A DNA stretch of 64,000 nucleotides, taken from contig NZ_CP033922.1 in assembly GCF_003815715.1 (NCBI RefSeq), forward strand, positions 3,706,001-3,770,000. Reading direction: 5' to 3'. Of this stretch, positions 26,785 through 34,098 are shown piece after piece. Each line of letters opens with the position of its first letter. The first letter of the stretch is position 1. This DNA is from Chryseobacterium sp. G0162 (GTDB lineage: Bacteria; Bacteroidota; Bacteroidia; Flavobacteriales; Weeksellaceae). The position numbers and the translations under genes were made by a program. Below the pieces are notes generated by a model. The model saw only the letters and a program-made list of their open reading frames with translations, was not told the DNA's origin and ran no database searches.

Positions 26785-27336
26785 ATGGTATCAGAATATC
26801 TTAAACAAAATACAGCAGATTATCACGACGCAGCCGAAAAACTTTTTAATTCTGAAAAGATTTTTAATAAAACCTTTACTTTAGAAGATTATAAAAAGAT
26901 CATTCATACCAATTACTTGATGCTTCTTCACAGTGAAGATAAAATATTCAACAGCCTTTCTGAAAAGTATGCTGATAAGCTTCAGCTTGCCGATAGAAAA
27001 AAGCTTCCTCTTATTGAAAAAGACCTTGAAAGTCTTTCTTTGGAAAATCAGTTGGCATCTCACCCTCTTGAATTTGAGAATGAACATGAAGCTCTGGGAG
27101 CAATGTATGTGATTGAAGGTTCTACATTGGGTGGAAATGTAATCGCCAAGCAGCTTTCTAAAACGGAAGGTTTTGATGCGGTGACTTTTAACTTCTTCGG
27201 ATGCTATCAGGAAAATACGGGACCCATGTGGAAGAACTTTAAGGAGGTTTTGGATACTGAAGTGACAGAGGAAAAGTATGGAGAAGTGCTATCTGGCGCG
27301 AAAAAGCTGTACTCATTTTTACTGAACGTCAACTAA
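26785..27336 (+). CDS. Biliverdin-producing heme oxygenase
   Basis: A 183-residue heme oxygenase of the bacterial BphO/HmuO fold. The proximal heme ligand is His14 in TADYHDAAEKLF. The distal helix has YVIEGSTLGGNVIAKQL with the conserved glycines, preceded by EALGAMY. It opens heme to biliverdin IX-alpha, CO and iron. Its place 20 bases after bphP, in one transcript, indicates chromophore supply to the phytochrome rather than iron acquisition. Ends at a hairpin terminator. Confidence 0.9.
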   Translation: MVSEYLKQNTADYHDAAEKLFNSEKIFNKTFTLEDYKKIIHTNYLMLLHSEDKIFNSLSEKYADKLQLADRKKLPLIEKDLESLSLENQLASHPLEFENEHEALGAMYVIEGSTLGGNVIAKQLSKTEGFDAVTFNFFGCYQENTGPMWKNFKEVLDTEVTEEKYGEVLSGAKKLYSFLLNVN

Positions 27337-27358
27337 TTCCTTTTAATTCTAATAAATT

Positions 27359-27386
27359 TCCTGAAAAATTGCGCATTTTTTCAGGA
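27359..27386 (+). terminator. Terminator after heme oxygenase
   Basis: A 10-bp perfect stem TCCTGAAAAA (27359-27368) with TTTTTCAGGA (27377-27386), 8-base loop. The T tract lies inside the right arm. Confidence 0.65.
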
Positions 27387-27391
27387 TTTAT

Positions 27392-27399
27392 TAAATTTG
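27392..27399 (+). promoter_or_regulatory. Promoter box of mdh
   Basis: TAAATTTG, perfect TAnnTTTG, 57 bases before the ATG. A TTG at 27369-27371, 20 bases upstream, may be the -33 element and falls in the loop of the preceding terminator. Confidence 0.6.
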
Positions 27400-27455
27400 G
27401 GAAGTTTCAAATTTAAATAGTAACTCAACAAATAAATAATTAAAAAAGTAACAAT

Positions 27456-28382
27456 ATGAAAGTAACTGTAGTAGGTGCAGGCGCTGTAGGAGCAAGCTGT
27501 GCGGAATACATCGCGATGAAGAACTTCTGTTCAGAAGTAGTTTTGGTAGACATTAAAGAAGGATTTGCTGAAGGTAAGGCAATGGATTTGATGCAAACAG
27601 CATCGCTTAACGGATTCGATACAAAAATTACCGGAACAACAGGAGATTACAGTAAAACTGCAGGTTCTCATGTAGCAGTAATCACTTCAGGGATTCCAAG
27701 AAAACCTGGAATGACAAGAGAAGAATTGATCGGTATCAATGCTGGTATCGTGAAAGAAGTTACGGAAAACTTAGTAAAACATTCTCCGGAAGTAATCATT
27801 ATTGTGGTTTCTAACCCAATGGATACTATGGCTTATTTAGTACACAAAACTTCAGGTCTTCCTAAGCACAAAATCATCGGAATGGGTGGTGCATTAGACT
27901 CTGCAAGATTCAAATACAGATTAGCTGAAGCATTAGAAGCTCCAATTTCTGATGTGGACGGTATGGTAATCGCTGCTCACAGTGATACAGGAATGCTACC
28001 ATTATTGAGCAAAGCTACAAGAAATGGAGTTCCAGTAACTGAGTTCTTAAGTGAAGATCAACAAAAATATGTAATCGAAGAAACGAAAGTAGGAGGTGCT
28101 ACTCTTACTAAATTATTAGGAACTTCTGCTTGGTATGCACCAGGTGCAGCTGTTTCTGTAATGGTTCAGGCTATTGCATGTGACCAAAAGAAAATGATCC
28201 CTTGTTCATTAATGCTTGAAGGAGAATACGGTCAAAACGATATCTGCTTAGGAGTTCCGGCAATCATTGGAGCAAACGGAGTAGAATCAATCGTAAATGT
28301 AACATTGACTGCTGAAGAGCAATTGAAATTCGCTGAAGCTGCTAATGCAGTAAGAGAAGTGAACGGAGATCTTAAATTCTAA
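27456..28382 (+). CDS. mdh: Malate dehydrogenase
   Basis: A 308-residue NAD-dependent malate dehydrogenase of the LDH-like type, reversibly oxidising malate to oxaloacetate in the TCA cycle. The NAD motif VVGAGAVGASCAE is at residues 5-17, VDIKEGFAEGKAMDL follows with the acidic residue selecting NAD. Substrate arginines are in SGIPRKPGMTREEL, and the catalytic His in AAHSDTGMLPL. Length is standard. The gene has its own promoter, sits between the phytochrome operon and a strong terminator, and its codon use is markedly regular (AAA, GGT, GTA), fitting high expression. Confidence 0.96.
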   Translation: MKVTVVGAGAVGASCAEYIAMKNFCSEVVLVDIKEGFAEGKAMDLMQTASLNGFDTKITGTTGDYSKTAGSHVAVITSGIPRKPGMTREELIGINAGIVKEVTENLVKHSPEVIIIVVSNPMDTMAYLVHKTSGLPKHKIIGMGGALDSARFKYRLAEALEAPISDVDGMVIAAHSDTGMLPLLSKATRNGVPVTEFLSEDQQKYVIEETKVGGATLTKLLGTSAWYAPGAAVSVMVQAIACDQKKMIPCSLMLEGEYGQNDICLGVPAIIGANGVESIVNVTLTAEEQLKFAEAANAVREVNGDLKF

Positions 28383-28402
28383 TCTACTGAATTTTATATA
28401 GA

Positions 28403-28433
28403 AAACCCCGCGCCCGAAGGGCGCGGGGTTTTG
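28403..28433 (+). terminator. Strong terminator of mdh
   Basis: A 14-bp perfect GC-rich stem (AAAACCCCGCGCCC at 28403-28416 with its complement at 28420-28433) and loop GAA, ending in TTTTG and further T residues. Confidence 0.95.
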
Positions 28434-28680
28434 TTTTGAAAATTTATATACATCTTTATTTATATTTTCATCAGTTTTTAGTACCGAATTTGTTGAAGAA
28501 ACTTTCTCTTCCTTTTTTATCATAAACATAAGGATCAATAAAAGTTTTTGTCCAATTATTTTTGCTAATATGAAACAATATAAAAAATGAATTGGCTTAA
28601 TCATAGCTCTGAAAATTAATAATTCAAAAGTACTAGTCTCATTAGTAAATTTATTATGGGAAACCATAATGAATGTTTTA

Positions 28681-28719
28681 AATAGTTTCGGCGAGGCCAA
28701 AGGCCTCGCCGAAACTATT
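28681..28719. repeat. Long perfect hairpin
   Basis: AATAGTTTCGGCGAGGCC (28681-28698) and its exact complement (28702-28719) flank a 3-base loop AAA: an 18-bp stem with a GC-rich core. T residues follow on the plus strand. It could be a bidirectional terminator or a REP-like palindrome. Confidence 0.8.
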
Positions 28720-28743
28720 TTTATTTAATTAAGTCATTTTATT

Positions 28744-28816
28744 TTGTTATTCTGAATGTAATGAATTGAAATGAAGAATTATAGGCTAAGAGATTCTTCC
28801 TTCGTCAGAATGACAA
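28744..28816. repeat. Dispersed inverted repeat, copy 3
   Basis: Ends TTGTTATTCTGA (28744-28755) and TCAGAATGACAA (28805-28816) are complementary with one mismatch. The interior shares AATGAAGAAT and GAGATTCTTCCTTCG with copy 2. Confidence 0.75.
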
Positions 28817-28840
28817 TGGTGTAAAATTATATTTAATACT

Positions 28841-29563
28841 TTAATAAAAATCATAGTACAAGCTCCACTCCCCAGTCTCTTTATTCTTCGCAAACATAAA
28901 GCTTCCACTGTCAATCACATTCAAATGCGCTTTATTATCTGAAGACACCTGAAAAACAAATTCAAACCCTTTTCCGAAACCATCTTTGAAACCAATGCCG
29001 GGCTGACAGAATGATGGGTAACCACCCAATTTAGTACTATAACAGTGCTTAATGATGTCAAAATAGCTGTTGAAATGCCCTTCTCTTTCAAGTTTAACAA
29101 TTTCAGAGATTAAGTTGTAATCTATATCTTCAATTCCGCCACCATCCCATAAAGGGGCATCTTTAGGATATAATTCGGAGCGTAGTGGAAATGGTTTTAA
29201 ATAAGAAACCGGACTTTGCAAATCCTTGATGACAATATTCTCCAGATCATCATATTCCCGAATTACCCAATTGTCACCCATTTTTTCAAGCATTCTCGGA
29301 AAATCCTGAGAAATAAATACGGTAATTAATTTTTTGTCCTTTATCAATTCCGGTACAAAAGGCTGGTTGGGAAGATAGAACTGGATAAGCGGCATCATAG
29401 GATCTCCATTTTTATCCAAAGGAATCTCTTCATCTTCAGCATAGGCAAATACCCGCCCGATCCATGATTCTTCTAAAACATTAAGAGGTCTGAAACCACC
29501 AGTAAAAAATTCTGTAGCAGGTATTTCTATTTTATCTTTAATTTCCTGAATTCTGTTATCCAT
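28841..29563 (-). CDS. DUF1963 (YwqG-like) protein
   Basis: A 240-residue cytoplasmic protein of the DUF1963 family. Typical blocks are PLIQFYLPNQPF, LITVFISQDFP, LGGYPSFCQPGIGF, FEFVFQVSSDNKAHLNVIDSG and the C-terminal GSFMFAKNKETGEWSLYYDFY. Bacillus YwqG is the named member; the biochemical role is not known. DUF1963 proteins often accompany polymorphic-toxin immunity genes, but no toxin is adjacent. The neighbours on the same strand are two small genes, 14 and 297 bases upstream, suggesting a three-gene transcript. Confidence 0.82.
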   Translation of the reverse strand: MDNRIQEIKDKIEIPATEFFTGGFRPLNVLEESWIGRVFAYAEDEEIPLDKNGDPMMPLIQFYLPNQPFVPELIKDKKLITVFISQDFPRMLEKMGDNWVIREYDDLENIVIKDLQSPVSYLKPFPLRSELYPKDAPLWDGGGIEDIDYNLISEIVKLEREGHFNSYFDIIKHCYSTKLGGYPSFCQPGIGFKDGFGKGFEFVFQVSSDNKAHLNVIDSGSFMFAKNKETGEWSLYYDFY

Positions 29564-29577
29564 TTTGTTATAAGTTA

Positions 29578-29841
29578 TTAGTTTTCATCTTCTTTAAAAT
29601 CTTCCCAAGTCAGATTCAGATATCCGTTGATTTGAGTTTTTTCTTCTTCTGTAAATACATCAAGTTTCAAGGTCATTTCTATAGATTCTGAAAGGGAAAT
29701 TTGTTGATTATGCTGGGTAAACGCAAAACAACCGAGAAATGAAACTTCATTGTCTTTTAATTCTTTTATTTTGTCGCTCAGTTCCTGTTGGTTCAATGTT
29801 TTACAGGCAATGGCAGCTTCTTTTATTTCATTAATGGTCAT
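29578..29841 (-). CDS. Small cytoplasmic protein of unknown function
   Basis: About 87 residues, acidic and helical: MTINEIKEAAIACKTLNQQ then DKIKELKDNEVSFLGCFAFT and a C-terminal TWEDFKEDEN. No family recognised. The frame extends to 29886 but that would overlap the preceding gene's last 26 bases; the ATG at 29841 lies 19 bases after that stop and is preferred. Likely co-transcribed with the glycolipid-binding-like gene upstream and the DUF1963 gene 14 bases downstream. Confidence 0.6.
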   Translation of the reverse strand: MTINEIKEAAIACKTLNQQELSDKIKELKDNEVSFLGCFAFTQHNQQISLSESIEMTLKLDVFTEEEKTQINGYLNLTWEDFKEDEN

Positions 29842-29860
29842 AGTAATGGTATGCTGAGGT

Positions 29861-30415
29861 TTAAGAAAATTCAGCAATTTTTTCAAATAATCCAGGATAA
29901 TTGACTACCAAACCATTATCATCGACTAAAATGTCAGCCTCAAAATCGCTTTGAAGATTGTCATAATGATAAGTATGGGGAGCAATTCTGGTATATTGCT
30001 GAGTCACCGGTTTTACCAGGTTATTCAGAACATCAATATAAATGACCTGGATTTTCCGGGCATCGTTTTCAGCCAATGTAAGGTTGTTGATGGGCAAGGT
30101 ATTCGTAAAAGGAGTTAATGAGATATCAATGAAGGGAAATTCTTTAAAATCGGGATTAATTACATTGTTGATCTCCCATCCGTCCTGTAATTTTCTACCG
30201 GTTAATTCATTTTTAACCGTGTTGACTTCAGATTTGATGATAAATTCCTGGATATTCCAATTAATATCGATGATTAATTGATAATCTACAGTATACATTT
30301 TACTTTCATAGTAACCAATAATTCTTGATTCTATGATTGAACCTTTATCATTTTCTTTAAGACTGAAATATTCCAGGGATTGAAAAGCAATTCCTTGCCA
30401 GATCAATGTTTTCAT
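29861..30415 (-). CDS. Putative glycolipid-binding family protein (PF06475-like)
   Basis: A 184-residue protein. The order of motifs fits the putative glycolipid-binding family: IAFQSLEYFSL near the N-terminus, then YTVDYQLIIDINWNIQ, ELTGRKLQDGWEIN, FPFIDISLTPFTNTLPI, and at the end FEADILVDDNGLVVNYPGLF. The family forms a cup-shaped beta sheet; the lipid-binding role is a database name with little experimental backing. No signal peptide. First gene of the small cluster ending with DUF1963. Confidence 0.75.
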   Translation of the reverse strand: MKTLIWQGIAFQSLEYFSLKENDKGSIIESRIIGYYESKMYTVDYQLIIDINWNIQEFIIKSEVNTVKNELTGRKLQDGWEINNVINPDFKEFPFIDISLTPFTNTLPINNLTLAENDARKIQVIYIDVLNNLVKPVTQQYTRIAPHTYHYDNLQSDFEADILVDDNGLVVNYPGLFEKIAEFS

Positions 30416-30468
30416 TTTATTTTGGATTGGTGTTAATTTTTTTATATTCTTTTGATCAGGAGTTCCGG

Positions 30469-31041
30469 TTATTGAGAAATTCTCCGTTTCCTGATCCTGC
30501 TTAATGTTTCTCTGGCTACTCCCAGAAATGAAGCCAGTTGGGACAACGGAACTCTTTGTAATATCTCTGGATGTTTTTTTTCAAGATATTCAAGTCTTTC
30601 CTGCGCTGAATACAGTTTGAAGAGGTTGGCGAACTCTTCCTGTTTGTAAGCAATTTGTCGAATACAATGACGCCCCAGAGATTCTATTTCAATGTATTGT
30701 GCTGCAATTTTAAAGAGTATTTCTTTATTAAAGATAACAACATGTAATTCTTCACAAGCCATCATATTGAATTCAGAAGGTTTTCCACTGCCAAAACTAT
30801 TGATATTGGTTGCAATTTCATTTTCAAAAAAGAAATCAGTGTTTTTTGTTACGCCATTGATTTCATAATAAGACTTACAATATCCTTTATCAATGTAAAA
30901 TAATGATTGACATATTTCGCCTTCCTTTAAGATCAGTTCATTCTTTTTATATTGTTTTTCGGAGAGTGCAGCTTGAAGTAATGTCCAGCTTTCATCTGAA
31001 AATGGAGTGAGAGAACGGATATAGGTAAGAAGGTTTTCCAT
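30469..31041 (-). CDS. Crp/Fnr-family regulator
   Basis: A 190-residue transcription factor. A cyclic-nucleotide-binding-like beta-roll occupies residues 20-115 (NELILKEGEICQSLFYIDKGYCKSYY). A C-terminal helix-turn-helix shows RVPLSQLASFLGVARETLSRIRKR, the Crp-type recognition helix. The residues for cAMP binding (Arg-Ser of FGE...RS) are not conserved, as usual in this Bacteroidetes subgroup. Starts nine bases after the upstream membrane-protein gene and lies 53 bases before the glycolipid-binding-like gene, which may be in the same transcript. Confidence 0.88.
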   Translation of the reverse strand: MENLLTYIRSLTPFSDESWTLLQAALSEKQYKKNELILKEGEICQSLFYIDKGYCKSYYEINGVTKNTDFFFENEIATNINSFGSGKPSEFNMMACEELHVVIFNKEILFKIAAQYIEIESLGRHCIRQIAYKQEEFANLFKLYSAQERLEYLEKKHPEILQRVPLSQLASFLGVARETLSRIRKRRISQ

Positions 31042-31050
31042 GTGAGATAT

Positions 31051-31599
31051 CTATACTTTTTTATTTTTAGGAATTTTTAAAAGAAGTACAACAGCCCATG
31101 TTTGAAAAATAAGTTGTAAAATATTGATGATTCCGAGAATAGGCTCGGTGCTTAAATGGGTTATTATTACAGGTATTCCAAGGATACCGATCACAAAAAG
31201 AAAGATGAACAGATATTTTGCTACTGCGTTTCCCTTTCCGATCATATAACCGGTTCCAAAAACAAAAGCAATTACCGCGACAGAAATGAAAATTGCCAAA
31301 CCTGAATTTAATTGTTCTGATGTCCAGATTAAACCGGCAATTCCTATTGCTCCAGACAGGTAGATAAGATTGGACGCTTTTGTGTGATTAGGATGTATTA
31401 TGATGGGTTCGTTACTTCCAACTGTAGAAACAAGAGAGTTAATGCGATCCTGTTCTTCATTCGTAAATGTTCTTCCTCTTGATTGTAAAATTTCATAAGC
31501 GTACTGTATCGCTTGAGGTACAAATTTACTGTCAGGTTTTATGTATTGCTCAAGTTCTCGGTCAGACATTTTCTCCAGAACGTTTTTCTTTGTATCCAT
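31051..31599 (-). CDS. Four-span membrane protein
   Basis: About 182 residues. The N-terminal 70 residues are hydrophilic and helical (MDTKKNVLEKMSDRELEQYI, then FTNEEQDRINSLVST). Four membrane helices follow (about 75-93, 97-118, 125-145, 153-172), ending with the basic tail KIPKNKKV. No family recognised. The frame opens at 31698, but those 33 residues are lysine- and phenylalanine-rich noncoding-like sequence; ATG at 31599 starts a normal soluble domain. Nine bases before the Crp-type regulator gene, so probably co-expressed with it. Confidence 0.65.
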   Translation of the reverse strand: MDTKKNVLEKMSDRELEQYIKPDSKFVPQAIQYAYEILQSRGRTFTNEEQDRINSLVSTVGSNEPIIIHPNHTKASNLIYLSGAIGIAGLIWTSEQLNSGLAIFISVAVIAFVFGTGYMIGKGNAVAKYLFIFLFVIGILGIPVIITHLSTEPILGIINILQLIFQTWAVVLLLKIPKNKKV

Positions 31600-31731
31600 C
31601 TGATATAAGGTTATCTTTTTGCGAAAATACTGAAATTTTAATTTAATGATTTTGTTAATAAAGTTTGTTGTCTTTTTTGTAATTTTATTTAATAACAAAT
31701 AAACTGTAAAAGATTAATAGACTGTTCTGTT

Positions 31732-33072
31732 ATGAGAAAAATAATATTCACTTTGTTCTTTATTCCTGTTGTATTTCACGCTCAACAAACGGTTCAGCAG
31801 GATACTGAAATCCTCAATTATGTTTCACAGGTAAGTACAGATTCTCTGAAAAGTCATATCAATTCTTTGGTGAACTTTGGAACAAGGCATACCATGAGTT
31901 CTACTACAGATTCCAAAAGAGGAATAGGAGCTGCGAGAAAATGGGTGTCGAAAAAATTCAATGACTATGCAAAAAACGCAGCTGGAAGAATGGAAGTCTT
32001 TATGCAGAATCAAACCATCCAACCAGATGGAAAAAGAATAGACCGTCCTACTGATTTAGGAAATGTTATTGCCATTATTCATGGAACCAACCCTAATGAT
32101 AAACGATTGTTTATGATGAGTGGACATCTGGATTCAAGGGTAAGTGATGTCATGAATAGCAAAGACAATGCTCCGGGAGCCAATGATGATGGAAGTGGAG
32201 TAGCAGGACTTATAGAAAGTGCCAGAATATTGAGCAAATCTAAATTTCCGGCAAGTATTGTATTCGTCGCTTTTTCTGGAGAAGAACAAGGCTTGCTGGG
32301 TTCTAAAATGCTGGCTGAGAAAGCAGCTAATGAAGGTTGGCAGTTGGAAGGTTTGTTGAATAATGACATGATTTCAAATAATCTCAGCAGTGATACTCAT
32401 TTGATTAATACCCATCAGCTGAGAGTCTTTTCAGAAGGTCTGCCTCAATATGAGTTGGATAAAAAAGCTCAGGAGATTAGAAAATTCGGACTGGAAAATG
32501 ATGGAGAGGCGAGACAGTTGGCAAGATATATTAAAGAAATAGGAGAGCGGTATGTTGATAATCTTCAGGTTAAATTAATTTACAGGAATGACCGTTTTTT
32601 GAGAGGTGGAGATCATACTCCATTTGTTGAAAAAGGATTTTCTGCTGTACGGCTTACGGAATTCAATGAGAATTTCGACCATCAGCATCAGGATATCAGA
32701 AAAGAAAATGGAGTGCAGTATGGAGATTTACCGGAATTTATGGATTTTGAGTATTTTAAAAAGAATGTTAGCGTAAATATTGCGGTTCTTGCAAATCTTG
32801 CAAAATCCCCTTCAAAACCTGAAAATGTAAAAATAGAAGTGAGTAAACTTACCAATTTTACAGATCTTTCCTGGGAAAAGCCTAAATCAGGAGAGGTAGG
32901 AGGATATTATGTATTGTTACGTGAAACGGATGCTTCTATGTGGCAGAAAAAAATATTTACCAAAGAAACTGTTATCAAGTTGCCTTATTCTAAAGACAAT
33001 TATTTCTTTGCTATACAAGCCATAAACGCTTCCGGAAATGAAAGCTTGATCGTTTTGCCGAAAATAAAATAA
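31732..33072 (+). CDS. Secreted M28-family metallopeptidase
   Basis: A 446-residue exported zinc peptidase. Signal peptide: MRKIIFTLFFIPVVFHAQ. The M28 core binds two zinc ions: MSGHLDSR (His, Asp), PGANDDGSGVAGLIE (bridging Asp), FVAFSGEEQGLLGS (general base Glu and ligand Glu), LLNNDMISNN (Asp) and FDHQHQDIR (His). About 85 C-terminal residues (KPENVKIEVSKLTNFTDLSW ... ) form a fibronectin-III-like domain. It probably removes N-terminal amino acids from peptides in the periplasm or outside. No T9SS sorting tail is seen. Monocistronic. Confidence 0.9.
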   Translation: MRKIIFTLFFIPVVFHAQQTVQQDTEILNYVSQVSTDSLKSHINSLVNFGTRHTMSSTTDSKRGIGAARKWVSKKFNDYAKNAAGRMEVFMQNQTIQPDGKRIDRPTDLGNVIAIIHGTNPNDKRLFMMSGHLDSRVSDVMNSKDNAPGANDDGSGVAGLIESARILSKSKFPASIVFVAFSGEEQGLLGSKMLAEKAANEGWQLEGLLNNDMISNNLSSDTHLINTHQLRVFSEGLPQYELDKKAQEIRKFGLENDGEARQLARYIKEIGERYVDNLQVKLIYRNDRFLRGGDHTPFVEKGFSAVRLTEFNENFDHQHQDIRKENGVQYGDLPEFMDFEYFKKNVSVNIAVLANLAKSPSKPENVKIEVSKLTNFTDLSWEKPKSGEVGGYYVLLRETDASMWQKKIFTKETVIKLPYSKDNYFFAIQAINASGNESLIVLPKIK

Positions 33073-33087
33073 ATTTAAATATGTATT

Positions 33088-33102
33088 GGCTTTAGCCAAA
33101 AC
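33088..33102. repeat. Solo copy of the RAYT-element end
   Basis: GGCTTTAGCCAAAAC, identical over 15 bases to the right end of the repeat at 43333-43564 and the complement of its left end. It lies 15 bases after the M28 peptidase stop, with no other part of the element nearby. Confidence 0.65.
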
Positions 33103-33119
33103 CTGAAAATTTTCACAAG

Positions 33120-33656
33120 CTATTCTATGTCCAACGTCATAAAAAGAGCAATTTCTTCGGAGTTATTATACAATCTTGTATTCACTCCGGTGATATTAAA
33201 CCCCATTCTTCTATAAAATTGTATGGCTGGATAGTTTGTGTTCTGTGTTTCCAGTTCAATAACCCGGCAGTTAAGGTTTCTGGCCTCTTTGATTGCGCTT
33301 TTAATCAGCAGGATTCCCAATCCCTGTCTTCTGTATTTTTCATTCACAAGAATGTTCTCGATGTAGAAACTATTGTTCCAGGTTCTGTGTTCACAGATGA
33401 TCCAGCCCTGAAGTTCACCATCTGCAAAAGCTCCGAAAGATGAATCTTTTTCAATGATCGTATTGAGTTCTTCGATATCATCAGAATTGGTTTCCCATAC
33501 TTTAGTGTAGGATAATTTTTTTTCTCTCAGAGTCAATTCAAAGGTGCCACTGAATTCTATTGAAGAAACAGAGTAGATGATATCTGTTGAATATCCATTA
33601 TGTCCCCATTCTAAACCAGGATTGGAAGTCAGCTTTTGTAGTTTTTTAATTTCCAC
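33120..33656 (-). CDS. GNAT acetyltransferase
   Basis: A 178-residue GNAT enzyme. The acetyl-CoA loop is ILVNEKYRRQGLGILLIKSAIK near residues 105-125 (motif R/QxxGxG/A), followed by CRVIELETQNTNYPAIQFYRRMGFNITG, the canonical C-terminal half with the FYRRMGF strand. Substrate unknown. The N-terminal third (NGYSTDIIYSVSSI) suggests a small-molecule or drug-type acceptor group rather than RimI, but this is weak. Lies ten bases downstream of a VOC-domain gene on the same strand. Confidence 0.88.
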   Translation of the reverse strand: MEIKKLQKLTSNPGLEWGHNGYSTDIIYSVSSIEFSGTFELTLREKKLSYTKVWETNSDDIEELNTIIEKDSSFGAFADGELQGWIICEHRTWNNSFYIENILVNEKYRRQGLGILLIKSAIKEARNLNCRVIELETQNTNYPAIQFYRRMGFNITGVNTRLYNNSEEIALFMTLDIE

Positions 33657-33666
33657 GGAATATGTT

Positions 33667-34059
33667 TTATTGAATTTCAGTACAGATTTCTACAAGGTAA
33701 TTGTTGGGATCTTTAATGTAAGCAGTCTTTTGTCCCCAAGGTTTTACAGCAATATCTTGATACAGAATGGCGCCGTTTTTTACAGCTTTTTCCACTAAGG
33801 TTTCTACATCGTCAGTTACAAACCCCAATTCAATCCCAAAAGGTTTAACTTCTGTTTTGGAAAGGAGGAATCCCTTTTTAATATTGGAGCTGGCCAAATC
33901 AACAGAAGCAAAAGAAAGAGTCGTTTCTCCAGTAATCAGTTCTCCATAATCTTTTTCAGGAGTAATGAATTTTATTTTTGCATCGAAAATATTTTGGTAG
34001 AAATTCATTGCTGATTCTACATTTTCTACATACAAAATGACATATTTAAACTTAATCAT
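33667..34059 (-). CDS. VOC-superfamily (glyoxalase/bleomycin-resistance-like) protein
   Basis: A 130-residue two-module VOC protein. YVENVESAMNFYQNIFDAKI is the first beta-alpha-beta unit, and KPFGIELGFVTDDVETLVEKAVKNGA with PWGQKTAYIKDPNNYLVEI forms the second, containing the Glu metal-ligand position (VEI). Members are lyases, dioxygenases or antibiotic-binding proteins; the substrate cannot be told. Forms a two-gene unit with the GNAT gene ten bases downstream, a pairing seen with small-molecule modification or resistance functions. Confidence 0.85.
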   Translation of the reverse strand: MIKFKYVILYVENVESAMNFYQNIFDAKIKFITPEKDYGELITGETTLSFASVDLASSNIKKGFLLSKTEVKPFGIELGFVTDDVETLVEKAVKNGAILYQDIAVKPWGQKTAYIKDPNNYLVEICTEIQ

Positions 34060-34098
34060 GTTATTAGATTTAGTGTAGTTTTGGAATTCAATTTTGTT

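Larger units (their letters stand above)
28434..28840. other. Spacer with hairpin, repeat and a possible gene relic
   Basis: Roughly 400 bases without an intact gene. On the minus strand at about 28605-28479 an open stretch reads NNWTKTFIDPYVYDKKGR followed by ESFFNKFGTKN and TGA. This is protein-like and may be the 3' end of a lost gene, because a TAA interrupts it only some 15 codons upstream. The region also contains the 28681-28719 hairpin and repeat copy 3. Confidence 0.35.

Noticed and set aside
28287..28700. Minus-strand frame of 137 codons overlapping the 3' end of mdh
   Set aside because: It runs antisense through the mdh coding end and its strong terminator, and its composition is that of an antisense shadow.
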